From: Pyxidicoccus sp. MSG2
Lineage (GTDB): Bacteria; Myxococcota; Myxococcia; Myxococcales; Myxococcaceae
Assembly: GCF_026626705.1 (NCBI RefSeq)
Contig: NZ_JAPNKC010000001.1
Location: 434,001 to 498,000 of the forward strand
Length of the DNA stretch: 64,000 bases
Direction of reading: 5' to 3'
Shown one piece after another: positions 25,541 through 33,706 of this stretch. The position numbers were made by a program, and so were the translations under genes. The notes under the pieces were generated by a model, which was given only the letters and a program-made list of their open reading frames with translations, made no database searches and had not been told where the DNA came from. Each line of letters starts with the position of its first letter. Within the stretch, counting starts at the first letter, position 1.

Positions 25541-27049
25541 ATGGGCATACGCGCAGGCGCGGTAGGAGCAGGACTCGCGGTCATCTCTTTGTTCTCGGTG
25601 GGTTGCTCTGACGGAACCCCGACAGTCGACCCGCAGGGCGAGCAGCGGCCCGGTCCGCCCGACGGAAACGAAGTTCCCTCACCTACCCCTCCCGATGCCT
25701 CCTCGGACGCCGGCACACCCCCGACTGACGAAGATGGGGGCACGGCGCCCGACGCGGGTGAACCGCCAGACGCCGGGACGACACCCGATGCCGGCGAGCC
25801 GACAGACGGAGGGACGACGCCCGACGGTGGCGCGCCCGCGAACGCGGGGCCGTGGCCGGTGGACGCGGTGCTCGACTACACGCGCTCGTTCGGTGTCGGC
25901 AAACCCCAGAGCGTTGGACTCGATGAAGGGCTGAACGTCTGGCTCCTCGACGGCCGTCGCATTGGCGTGCTGCGCCCGGGGGATACGGCTCCGACGTGGA
26001 CCACGGGCATCGGTCAGGCGCGCCAGGGTTTCGGCCCGGACTCGCTGGCCATCGACTCGACCGTCATCTGCGGCGGCGAGGCCGGGCGCGCGTACGTGGG
26101 GTATCACGCCAACGAGATGAAGCGCGCACCGGGCATCGAGCAGCGCACGTACATCCCCGGACCGGGCGAGGCGTACTACACGCCCGAGCGCTACGCCGAG
26201 TACCAGAAGGGAGACCTCGATGCGGTCCGCCTCCAGCCGGATGGGAGCGTCGCGCTCGAGGAGCACATCTGGCGCACCGTCAAATCGTCGAACAAGGACA
26301 AGCAGATTGGCATCCACAACACGAACGACTTCCACTACGAGGAGGACCGCTCCGTCCTCAACTGCGCTCGTGTGACGCGCGGCAGCCACCGCGGCGACCT
26401 CTACATCACGACGAACCACGGCGTGACGCGCATCCAGGGGCTCGTCTACAACAGCCACCGTCACCCGGGCTGGTATCTCTTCGAGGACGGCTCGGAGTGG
26501 GGCTCGCTGCAATGTCCTTACATGTACGGACTGGGCATCGCACCGAACGGAGACGTCCTCGTCGCGAATGAGCAGATGATCGGAGTGCTCGTGCCCAGCG
26601 GGAACCTCGAGGACTGGGACCGCGAGAACACCTGGGAGGGGCCCACGCCCTGGACCTTCAAGAGCTTCAACGAGAAGATCAACGGCCTGGCCTCCGATGA
26701 CTACTGGCGAGCCTTCGAGCAGACCCCCTCGGGGCGCTACTACCTGGGGAGCGCGGAGTTCGGCGTCTGGGCGATGACGCCGAAGTCACGCTCGGCGGGA
26801 AACTGGTCGAAGCTCGAAGGGCTGCCGACGAATCGCATCCAGGCGCTCAAGGCGACGGACGATGGCGCGCTCTACATTGGCACGAATGGCTCGGGCCTCT
26901 GGCGGCTGGAGCCGGACGGCACGACGCTGAGCCAGGTGCGTCAGGTGTCCGGTCAACGCGTCCTGCAGCTCGTCTACGAGCCCACCGTGACGCCGAGCAT
27001 GCTGCTCGTCCTCACCGACCAGGGGCTGAGCGTCCTCCGCGGGCCGTAG
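25541..27049 (+). CDS. Lipoprotein with Asp/Gly/Pro-rich linker and beta-propeller
   Basis: 502 aa. GGAGGA immediately precedes the ATG at 25541. The lipobox is FSVGC. Residues about 28-100 are a low-complexity DAG/DGG/PPD linker, a common surface spacer in myxobacteria. Residues about 105-502 contain repeated propeller-like motifs (VGLDEGLNVWLLDGR, GDLYITTNHGVTRIQGL, GLGIAPNGDVLVANEQ, ALKATDDGALYIGTNGSGLWRL), as in two-component-regulator-propeller or NHL-type proteins. No enzyme motif is recognised. A strong hairpin at 27085-27126 follows the stop codon. Confidence 0.75.
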   Translation: MGIRAGAVGAGLAVISLFSVGCSDGTPTVDPQGEQRPGPPDGNEVPSPTPPDASSDAGTPPTDEDGGTAPDAGEPPDAGTTPDAGEPTDGGTTPDGGAPANAGPWPVDAVLDYTRSFGVGKPQSVGLDEGLNVWLLDGRRIGVLRPGDTAPTWTTGIGQARQGFGPDSLAIDSTVICGGEAGRAYVGYHANEMKRAPGIEQRTYIPGPGEAYYTPERYAEYQKGDLDAVRLQPDGSVALEEHIWRTVKSSNKDKQIGIHNTNDFHYEEDRSVLNCARVTRGSHRGDLYITTNHGVTRIQGLVYNSHRHPGWYLFEDGSEWGSLQCPYMYGLGIAPNGDVLVANEQMIGVLVPSGNLEDWDRENTWEGPTPWTFKSFNEKINGLASDDYWRAFEQTPSGRYYLGSAEFGVWAMTPKSRSAGNWSKLEGLPTNRIQALKATDDGALYIGTNGSGLWRLEPDGTTLSQVRQVSGQRVLQLVYEPTVTPSMLLVLTDQGLSVLRGP

Positions 27050-27084
27050 GGCGGCCGTCTCGCCCCTGCCCTCCACCATGAAGG

Positions 27085-27126
27085 CCGAGGCCGGAAGTCG
27101 CTGGAGACAGCGGCTCCCGGCCTCGG
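27085..27126 (+). terminator. Strong hairpin after the propeller lipoprotein
   Basis: Arms 27085-27103 and 27108-27126 pair over 19 positions with one mismatch and one G-U pair, around a GAGA tetraloop. The next bases are GTTGTTT. This is a likely intrinsic terminator. Confidence 0.6.
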
Positions 27127-27242
27127 GTTGTTTCGGGCCGCATGAGGGCCACGCCCGCCCCGCGCCCCTTGTCCTCGAAATCGCGCGAAACATACACTCC
27201 TAGTGAAACCGTAAAAAGCGGTGTCACTCAAGGAGATGGAAC

Positions 27243-28175
27243 ATGAAGAGCCGGATGCTGGCGTTGTGTATCACCGGGCTGCTGGGGCAGGCCGGTTGTG
27301 GTGGCGCGGAGGGTGAAGCGACGGGCGCGGAGGCGCCCCTGGGCGAGGCCTCGCAAGCCATCCGCGGGAACATCGTCAGCTTCAATGGCGACGCGTCCTC
27401 GGACCTGCTGTGGAGGGACCAGTCCACGGGCAACATGGGCGCCTGGCTCATGAGCGGCCCGGTGCTGAGTGGAACGGCCACGCTGCCCGCCATCTCGCCC
27501 TCGCTGACGGTGCAGGCCGCCTCCGACTTCGGCGGCCCCACGGCGGACCCCGACCTCGTCTACCAGGCCCCGGCGACCGGGGAGAGTGTGCGCTTCCTCA
27601 ACAGCACCTTCTCCGTCCTCGGGATGGCCTCCATCTCGCCCGTGCTCCCGTCGGCGAGCTGGTACATCGCCGCGTCCGGTGACTTCAACCTGGACGGGGA
27701 GACGGACCTCGTGGTGCACAACCGCGTCACGGGACAGTATTTCTACCGCTACCTGAACGGGACGACGTCCCTGGGGAACTCCCCCATCACCTCCCGCGCG
27801 CTGCCGTGGCACATCGTGGGCGCGGCGGACATGGACGGAGACGGCAGGACGGACATCCTCTGGAGGAACAAGAGCACGGGGCAGAATGAAATCGTGCGGA
27901 TGAACAACACCGCCGTGCTCGGGACCGCCGTCCTGCCGATCATGTCGCTGGCCTTCTATGTCGGCGCCACCGCGGACTACACGGCGGATGGCCGCCGGGA
28001 CATCGTCTGGCACAACCCCACCACCGGGCAGGTGGTGCTCTGGAGGATGGCTGGCACCAGCCTGGCGAGCGCCACCACCCTCGGCTCGATGAGCTCCGGC
28101 TGCCCGGCCTGGTTCTCACAGTCCACGCCCCCACCCGCCGTCTATAACTGCTGGTATCTCGTGGGCCCCCGGTAG
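27243..28175 (+). CDS. FG-GAP/VCBS-repeat lipoprotein
   Basis: 310 aa. The signal/lipobox is MKSRMLALCITGLLGQAGCGG. The mature protein repeats a roughly 50-residue unit with Ca-binding-like Asp clusters: DASSDLLWRDQSTG, DFNLDGETDLVVHN, DMDGDGRTDILWRN and DYTADGRRDIVWHN, each followed by TGQ/TGN and a hydrophobic strand. This is the FG-GAP/VCBS beta-propeller seen in extracellular adhesion and carbohydrate-binding proteins. AAGGAG lies 6 nt upstream of the ATG. No enzymatic domain is attached, so it may act as a binding protein on the cell surface. A perfect 12-bp hairpin follows the gene. Confidence 0.85.
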   Translation: MKSRMLALCITGLLGQAGCGGAEGEATGAEAPLGEASQAIRGNIVSFNGDASSDLLWRDQSTGNMGAWLMSGPVLSGTATLPAISPSLTVQAASDFGGPTADPDLVYQAPATGESVRFLNSTFSVLGMASISPVLPSASWYIAASGDFNLDGETDLVVHNRVTGQYFYRYLNGTTSLGNSPITSRALPWHIVGAADMDGDGRTDILWRNKSTGQNEIVRMNNTAVLGTAVLPIMSLAFYVGATADYTADGRRDIVWHNPTTGQVVLWRMAGTSLASATTLGSMSSGCPAWFSQSTPPPAVYNCWYLVGPR

Positions 28176-28199
28176 CGGCCTCTTCCGCCCACCCGCAAC

Positions 28200-28231
28200 G
28201 TGCCGCCAGGGCGTCCCGCCCCTGGCGGCAC
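28200..28231. terminator. Bidirectional hairpin between convergent genes
   Basis: GTGCCGCCAGGG (28200-28211) and CCCTGGCGGCAC (28220-28231) form a perfect 12-bp stem with an 8-nt loop, between the convergent ends at 28175 and 28246. There is no T-run, so it may act with Rho or as a 3'-end barrier. Confidence 0.6.
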
Positions 28232-28245
28232 ATCCTCCGTCCTCC

Positions 28246-28425
28246 CTAGAAGGGGACGTTGGGGATGACGGTGTTGTGGTCGCCCGGCAACCGGGGTGCG
28301 GCCTGCTTCGCGAGCTCCTCCTGCGCGAGGCAGGCCGACACGCCGGCGGTGAGCACGAGCAGCGCCAGGAAGAGTGCGCGTGGAAGGGAGGGACTGGCCG
28401 CCGGGGGTGGAGGGGAAACCAGCAT
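28246..28425 (-). CDS. Small lipoprotein, 59 aa
   Basis: 59 aa. The start is the ATG with AGGA upstream; longer frames add a non-signal extension. It consists almost wholly of a type II signal (SPSLPRALFLALLVLTAGVSAC) and a 30-residue tail (LAQEELAKQAAPRLPGDHNTVIPNVPF). Short lipoproteins of this kind are common in myxobacteria and mostly uncharacterised. It is divergent from the CPBP protease gene. Confidence 0.6.
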   Translation of the reverse strand: MLVSPPPPAASPSLPRALFLALLVLTAGVSACLAQEELAKQAAPRLPGDHNTVIPNVPF

Positions 28426-28585
28426 GGGCTTGTCCTGGAAGGAGGCGGCTCGGCGCGCTCCACGTGCATAGGACAAACAGAGACGACCGGAGCCGTTCTT
28501 TCTTGAAATACATGTTAAGCATCGAGAGCGCCGTCTTTCGCCCTGCCAGTGGAAATGGACGCGCGAGGAAGGACGTAGGGTCGGC

Positions 28586-29593
28586 ATGCGCCTCTCCCGC
28601 CTTCAGGAATCAGCGGTCTTCGTCTGTGTCACGTTGCTGGTGTCCTGGGGGATTGGAGCGCTCTGGCTCCAGGACGAGAGCCGCTACCTCCTGCTGCGCG
28701 TGCTGATGTGCGTGCCCGGCGTGGTCGGGCTCGCCTGCGCGTGGCTCTTCCGGCGTGAGACGCCCGCCGCGGCCGGCTTCGCATTCACCCGGCCCATCCA
28801 CTGGGGCGTGGCGATGGGCATTCCACTCCTCTACGCGGTGGTGCTGGTGGCCATCGCGTACGCGCTGCGGCCGCTCCTCGGTGCGGACTTCATCCACTAC
28901 ACGCCGGAGGCCGTGCAGCGCGGCATGGACTGGCTCGGGCAGCACACCGGGCCCGCCGCGCTGGGCGTGATGCTGGTCATCCTGCTGTGGGTGTCGGCGC
29001 CATGGCTGCTGGTGGCGCTCGCGGTGCGCTTCCACTGGGTGCGAAGGGCGGGCGAAGCGCTCCCGGCCCCCGTCTCGGGGTTGAAGTGGGGCGTGGCGGG
29101 CCTGCTCGCGGCGCTCTTCGTGCCGTTCGGCCTGCCGGGAGAATTGGGCGAGGAGGTCGGCTGGCGCGGCTACCTCGTGCGGCGCTGGGAGGACCGGCCG
29201 CTCGTGGCGCTCGGGATTCTCTCGGTGGTGTGGCCGGCCTTCCACCTGCCCATCATCTTCTCCAGCACGCAGCGCGGGCATGTGGCGCAGAACATCACCT
29301 TCCTGCTGGCCATCGCCGCCGCGGCGGGCCTCTTCCAGGCGGTGTACCTGTGGACGCGCTCGGTGTGGCCGTGCGCCGTCCTTCACCTGGCCTGGAACCT
29401 CGTGAACCCGACGGTGCTGGGGAGCGTGTACTCGGGACGGCCCGGCCTCTTCAGCGGCAGCGTCTGGGTCTTCAATGGAGAGGGCCTCCTCGGCGCCGTC
29501 GTGATGGGAGCCGTGACGTTGGGACTGGTGTGGCGCTGGCGGGCCCGGAGTTCATTTCCCGGAGCCGAGGCCCCGGCAATGACAGAACGATGA
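28586..29593 (+). CDS. CPBP-family intramembrane protease (Abi/CAAX protease-like)
   Basis: 335 aa with about eight hydrophobic segments. The CPBP glutamate-arginine motif is at E189-E190 and R194 (GEEVGWRGYL), motif 2 is H220 (FHLPI) and motif 3 is H267/N271 (HLAWN). The family cleaves or processes membrane-embedded peptides and includes bacteriocin-immunity and CAAX-type proteases. The substrate is unknown here and no peptide precursor is obvious, apart from the divergent 59-aa lipoprotein. The start at 28586 directly precedes the first TM segment. Confidence 0.85.
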   Translation: MRLSRLQESAVFVCVTLLVSWGIGALWLQDESRYLLLRVLMCVPGVVGLACAWLFRRETPAAAGFAFTRPIHWGVAMGIPLLYAVVLVAIAYALRPLLGADFIHYTPEAVQRGMDWLGQHTGPAALGVMLVILLWVSAPWLLVALAVRFHWVRRAGEALPAPVSGLKWGVAGLLAALFVPFGLPGELGEEVGWRGYLVRRWEDRPLVALGILSVVWPAFHLPIIFSSTQRGHVAQNITFLLAIAAAAGLFQAVYLWTRSVWPCAVLHLAWNLVNPTVLGSVYSGRPGLFSGSVWVFNGEGLLGAVVMGAVTLGLVWRWRARSSFPGAEAPAMTER

Positions 29594-29725
29594 CCATCTC
29601 ATGGACGGGAGCCCACCCTCTCCTCCGGGCGGCTGCGTACCTTGGACATCGGTACACCCCACCGTCGTTCCCTCACGGGGCCACGCCGTGGCTCCACGCG
29701 CGAGGAGGCGCGTCCCGTTCAAGCC

Positions 29726-30406
29726 ATGAACTTCACTCTCTCGAGCATGTGGGGCCACATGGGCCCCGTCGCACAGCTCATCGTCATCGTGATGGGCATC
29801 ATGTCGGTCGTCTCCCTCCTCATCCTCGCGGAGCGCGTGCTCGTCTTCCGCGCGTCCCGCCGTCACTCGCGCAGGTTCGCCGCGGAGATGGGCACGCTGC
29901 TCTCCAGTGGTGACTTCGAGTCCGCGGTCGACGCCAAGGCGGGCGTGGACGTGGGCTACCTCGGCCGGACCATCCGCGCGGGGCTGACCGCCTACCGCAG
30001 CTCCGCCACGGACAGCCGGGAGGAAGCCATGGAGTCGGTGGCGCGCGGCCTGGAGCGACAGGCCCAGCGCGAGGTGCAGAGCCTCAAGCGGGGTCTGGGC
30101 CATCTGGCCACCGTGGCCTCCACCGCCCCCTTCGTGGGCCTGCTCGGCACCACCATCGGCATCGTCACCGCGTTCCAGGAGATGGGCGCGGGCGGCGCGG
30201 GCGGCATCGGTACCATCTCGACGGGCATCTCCGAGGCGCTCGTCACCACGGCCTTCGGTCTGCTCGTCGCCATCCCCGCGGTGATGGGCTACAACTCACT
30301 GCAGAGCTGGGTGGATGCCCGCGCGGTGGACCTCTCCGAGGCGAGCAACGAGTTCCTCGACGCGGCGGGCCGCGCCCTCAAGCGCGCCCGCTCCGTCGCG
30401 GGGTGA
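29726..30406 (+). CDS. MotA/TolQ/ExbB-family proton-channel protein, no partner nearby
   Basis: 226 aa. The ATG at 29726 (MNFTLSSMWGHMGP) is the family-typical start; the longer frame is not. There are three membrane segments: about 12-38 (VAQLIVIVMGIMSVVSLLIL), about 125-150 (VASTAPFVGLLGTTIGIV) and about 170-195 (VTTAFGLLVAIPAVMGY). The conserved TolQ/ExbB motif TAPFVGLLGTTIGI and the GISEALVTTAFGL pore helix are intact. Such proteins form proton channels with ExbD/TolR to power outer-membrane transport or motility. No ExbD/TolR or TonB-like gene is adjacent on either side, which is unusual. Confidence 0.88.
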   Translation: MNFTLSSMWGHMGPVAQLIVIVMGIMSVVSLLILAERVLVFRASRRHSRRFAAEMGTLLSSGDFESAVDAKAGVDVGYLGRTIRAGLTAYRSSATDSREEAMESVARGLERQAQREVQSLKRGLGHLATVASTAPFVGLLGTTIGIVTAFQEMGAGGAGGIGTISTGISEALVTTAFGLLVAIPAVMGYNSLQSWVDARAVDLSEASNEFLDAAGRALKRARSVAG

Positions 30407-30522
30407 GTCGGGCAACCCACCCGCCCAGGGGTTCCCCCGCCGCTCCCCCCAGTACGCCGGCCCCTTCGCCCACCCCTCCCGACCATCCTTAGAATCAAGA
30501 GAGGGAGAGCCAGGGGGCACGG

Positions 30523-33500
30523 ATGATGATGGCCGAGGCCAGGACCGAAGAGAGCTCCTTCTCCGACTGGACCTCGCAGTTCGATGCCATCGCCTGGGCC
30601 GCCGACGCGGCGACGCTCCAGCTCACCCGCGTTAGCCCGAATGCCGCCGGGATTCTCGGCTACCCGGTGGAGCAGTGGTGGAGCGAGCCGGACTTCCTCG
30701 CCCGGCACCTCCACCCCGATGACCGTGACGCCGCGCTGGCGCTCTACCAGGACGGCCCCCGTCGTCGACCGAAGCGGAGCGGCGTGCATCGGTTCCTGTC
30801 CGCGAGCGGGCAGGCACTCCCCTTCCTGTCCAAGGTGCTCACGCTCGAGCGCGGCGAGGGCCGGGCGCCCGAGCTGCGGTGCTTGATGCTGCGCCTCGAA
30901 GAGGACACCCGCGCCGGCCAGGGACTGGAGCATTCACACTCCCTCCTGCGCGCCACGCTCGAGTCGACGGCGGATGGGCTCCTCGTCGTGGACACGCAGG
31001 GGCGCATCGTGGACTTCAACACGCAGTTCCTGGAGCTGTGGGGCATCCCGGAGGAGGTCATCGCCACGCGCGACGACAAGCGGGCCCTCGCGTACGTGCT
31101 CACCCGGCTCGTCGACCCCGCGGCGTTCCTCGCGAAGGTCGAGGCGCTCTATTCCACCCCCGAGGCCCGGAGCTTCGACGTCCTCGAGTTCAGGGATGGC
31201 AGGACGCTCGAGCGCTATTCGCAGCCGCAGCGGCTCGGGGACCGGATTGTCGGAAGGGTCTGGAGCTTCCGCGACGTGACGGACCGGAAGCGCTCCGAGC
31301 GGGAGCGGGACGTTCTCCTGCTCAAGGAGAAGGCCGCCCGGGCGCGGGCGGAGGCGCTGGCGGAGCAGCTCAAGGCGGGTGAGTCGCGCTTCCACCGCAT
31401 CTTCGAATCCCACGTCATCGGGCTCGTGCTCAGCGACACCCACGGCCGCATCCTCCAGGCCAACGATGCCTTCCTGAACATCGTGGGCTACAGCCGCGAG
31501 GACCTGGCGGCGGGCCGCATCAACTTCCTGGCCATCACCGCCCCGGAGTTCCAGGCGGTGACGCGGCGGGCGGTGGAGGAGATCGAAGCCAGCGGCGTGG
31601 CGAGCACCTTCGAAAAGGAGTACGTGCGCAAGGACGGCCGTCGGGTGCCGGTCCTCCTGGGCAGCGTCCGCCTGCCCGAGCAGGACCAGAACGCCACCTT
31701 CGTGCTGGACCTGACCGAGCGCAAGGCGGCCATCGCGGAGCGCGAGCGCTTCTTCCGCCTGGCGCCGGACATCTTCTGCATCGCCGGCATGGACGGCACC
31801 TTCAAGCGGGTCAACCCGGCCTTCACGCGCGTCGTGGGCTGGAGCGAGGAAGAGCTCCTGTCCCGGCCGTTCCTGCAGCTCGTCCACCCGGCGGACCAGC
31901 AGGTGGCGCAAGAGACGCTGGACAACCTCACCCGGGGCATCCCCAACCCGGGCCGCATCCTCCGCTGCGCGTGCAAGGATGGCTCGTGGAAGTCGCTCGC
32001 CTGGACCGCCGTTCCCGTGATGGAGACGGGCCTCATCTACGCGTCCGCGCGGGACGTCACCTGGCAGGGGGAGGCCGAGGAGCGGCGCGTGTTGGCGGAG
32101 GAGCGGTTGCGGACCGTCATCAACAGCGCGCCGCTCGTGCTCGCCGTGCTCGACGCCGACGGCCGCGTCGTCCTGTCCGAGGGCAAGGGACTCCAGGGGC
32201 TCGGTCTTGCTCCGGGCCAGGCGGTGGGACAGTCCGCCTTCGAGTTCTACACGGACGTGCCCTCGGTGGTGGAGAACATGCGCCGGGGACTGAGAGGGGA
32301 GACCTTCTCCACGATGGCCAGTGTCTCGGGCCGCACCTTCGAGGTGTTCTACCAGCCACTCCTGGATGACGCGGGCCGCGTCACCAGCCTCAGCATCGCG
32401 GCGCTGGACGTGACGGAGCGCGTCCGGGTCGAAGCCGAGCGCGAGGAGCTCATCCGCCAGGTGACGAGCGAGCGGAGCATCCTCCAGGCCGTGTTGCAGC
32501 AACTGCCCCATGCCGTCTACATCGCGGAGGCGCCCAGCGGGAGAATCATCCTGGTCAACACGCAGGCGACGACACAGGTCCGCAGTCCCTACCACGCCGC
32601 CAGCAACATCGAGGAGTACCGCGGCTACCCGGGCTTCCATCCCGATGGGCGGCTGTACGAGCCGCACGAGTGGCCCCTGGCGCGCGCCGTCACCCATGGA
32701 GAGGTGGTGAAGAGCGAGACCATCGACGTGCTCCGGGACGACGGCCGCCGGGGCACCGTCGAGTACAGCGCGACACCCGTGCGCGACGCGCGGGGCCGCA
32801 TCACCCACGGCGTGGTGGTGGGTGTGGACATCACCGCGCGAAGGGAGGCGGAGAAGGAGCGCGAGCGACTTCTCGAGGAGCTGAGGCTGGCGGTCAGCGC
32901 TCGCGACGAGTTCCTGGGCATCGCCAGCCATGAGCTCAAGACGCCGCTGACGCCCCTGGCCCTCAAGCTCGAGGCGCTCGCGCGCGCGGCCGGGGCCGAG
33001 CCGGAGTCGCCGTTGGCCCGACGCGTCGCGCCCCACGTGGAAGTCATGCGGCGGCAGGTGAAGCGGCTCGCCAGCCTGGTGAATGACCTGCTGGACGTGT
33101 CGAGCATCCGCGCGGGGCGGCTGGCGCTCACGCTCAAGCCCCAGGAGTGTGACCTCGCGGCGTTGGTGCGCGATGTGGCCAGCCGGTTCGACACCGAGGC
33201 GAAGCGAGCGGGCTGCGAGGTACACCTCCACGCCCCCGCGCCGGTGCAGGGCACGTGGGACGGCTCACGGCTGGAGCAGGTGGTGACGAACCTGCTCGCG
33301 AACGCCGTCAAGTACGGCCCCGGCCATCCGGTGACGCTGAGCGTGGAGGCCGTGGGCGGGCGCGCGAGGCTGACGGTCCGCGACGTGGGTATCGGCATCG
33401 CGCCGGAGAACCTCCAGCGCATCTGGGGCAAGTTCGAGCGCGCGGTGTCCGAGCGCCACTACGGAGGACTGGGCCTGGGGCTCTACATCTCCCGGCAGAT

Positions 33501-33636
33501 TGTCGAGGCCCTGGGCGGCACGGTGCGGGCCGAGAGCGCGCTCGGCCAGGGCGCCACGTTCATCGTGGAGCTGCCCCTGGAGAGCACCGAGGCGGGCACA
33601 CAGCTCGGTTGCCTGGCGCCCTCCCCTCCGGCGTGA
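30523..33636 (+). CDS. Soluble multi-PAS sensor histidine kinase
   Basis: 1037 aa, no membrane segment, so a cytoplasmic sensor. About six PAS domains lie in tandem (starting near residues 15, 139, 287, 407, 526 and 649; motifs such as DTQGRIVDFNTQFLELWG and DGTFKRVNPAFTRVVGWS). Then come HisKA with phospho-acceptor H803 (GIASHELKTPL) and a HATPase with N box (NLLANAVKYG), G1 (DVGIGIA) and G2 (GGLGLGLYIS). No receiver domain and no response regulator gene is adjacent, so it is an orphan kinase; orphan kinases are common in myxobacterial regulation. The start has an A/G-rich SD. A weak hairpin (33642-33648 with 33670-33676) separates it from the convergent GH15 gene. Confidence 0.93.
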   Translation: MMMAEARTEESSFSDWTSQFDAIAWAADAATLQLTRVSPNAAGILGYPVEQWWSEPDFLARHLHPDDRDAALALYQDGPRRRPKRSGVHRFLSASGQALPFLSKVLTLERGEGRAPELRCLMLRLEEDTRAGQGLEHSHSLLRATLESTADGLLVVDTQGRIVDFNTQFLELWGIPEEVIATRDDKRALAYVLTRLVDPAAFLAKVEALYSTPEARSFDVLEFRDGRTLERYSQPQRLGDRIVGRVWSFRDVTDRKRSERERDVLLLKEKAARARAEALAEQLKAGESRFHRIFESHVIGLVLSDTHGRILQANDAFLNIVGYSREDLAAGRINFLAITAPEFQAVTRRAVEEIEASGVASTFEKEYVRKDGRRVPVLLGSVRLPEQDQNATFVLDLTERKAAIAERERFFRLAPDIFCIAGMDGTFKRVNPAFTRVVGWSEEELLSRPFLQLVHPADQQVAQETLDNLTRGIPNPGRILRCACKDGSWKSLAWTAVPVMETGLIYASARDVTWQGEAEERRVLAEERLRTVINSAPLVLAVLDADGRVVLSEGKGLQGLGLAPGQAVGQSAFEFYTDVPSVVENMRRGLRGETFSTMASVSGRTFEVFYQPLLDDAGRVTSLSIAALDVTERVRVEAEREELIRQVTSERSILQAVLQQLPHAVYIAEAPSGRIILVNTQATTQVRSPYHAASNIEEYRGYPGFHPDGRLYEPHEWPLARAVTHGEVVKSETIDVLRDDGRRGTVEYSATPVRDARGRITHGVVVGVDITARREAEKERERLLEELRLAVSARDEFLGIASHELKTPLTPLALKLEALARAAGAEPESPLARRVAPHVEVMRRQVKRLASLVNDLLDVSSIRAGRLALTLKPQECDLAALVRDVASRFDTEAKRAGCEVHLHAPAPVQGTWDGSRLEQVVTNLLANAVKYGPGHPVTLSVEAVGGRARLTVRDVGIGIAPENLQRIWGKFERAVSERHYGGLGLGLYISRQIVEALGGTVRAESALGQGATFIVELPLESTEAGTQLGCLAPSPPA

Positions 33637-33706
33637 GGCCTGCCCCGGACCTGCGCCCCCAGGGTGGAGCCGGGGCGGAGGGGTAACCCTCACCGGCGCT
33701 CCCGCG

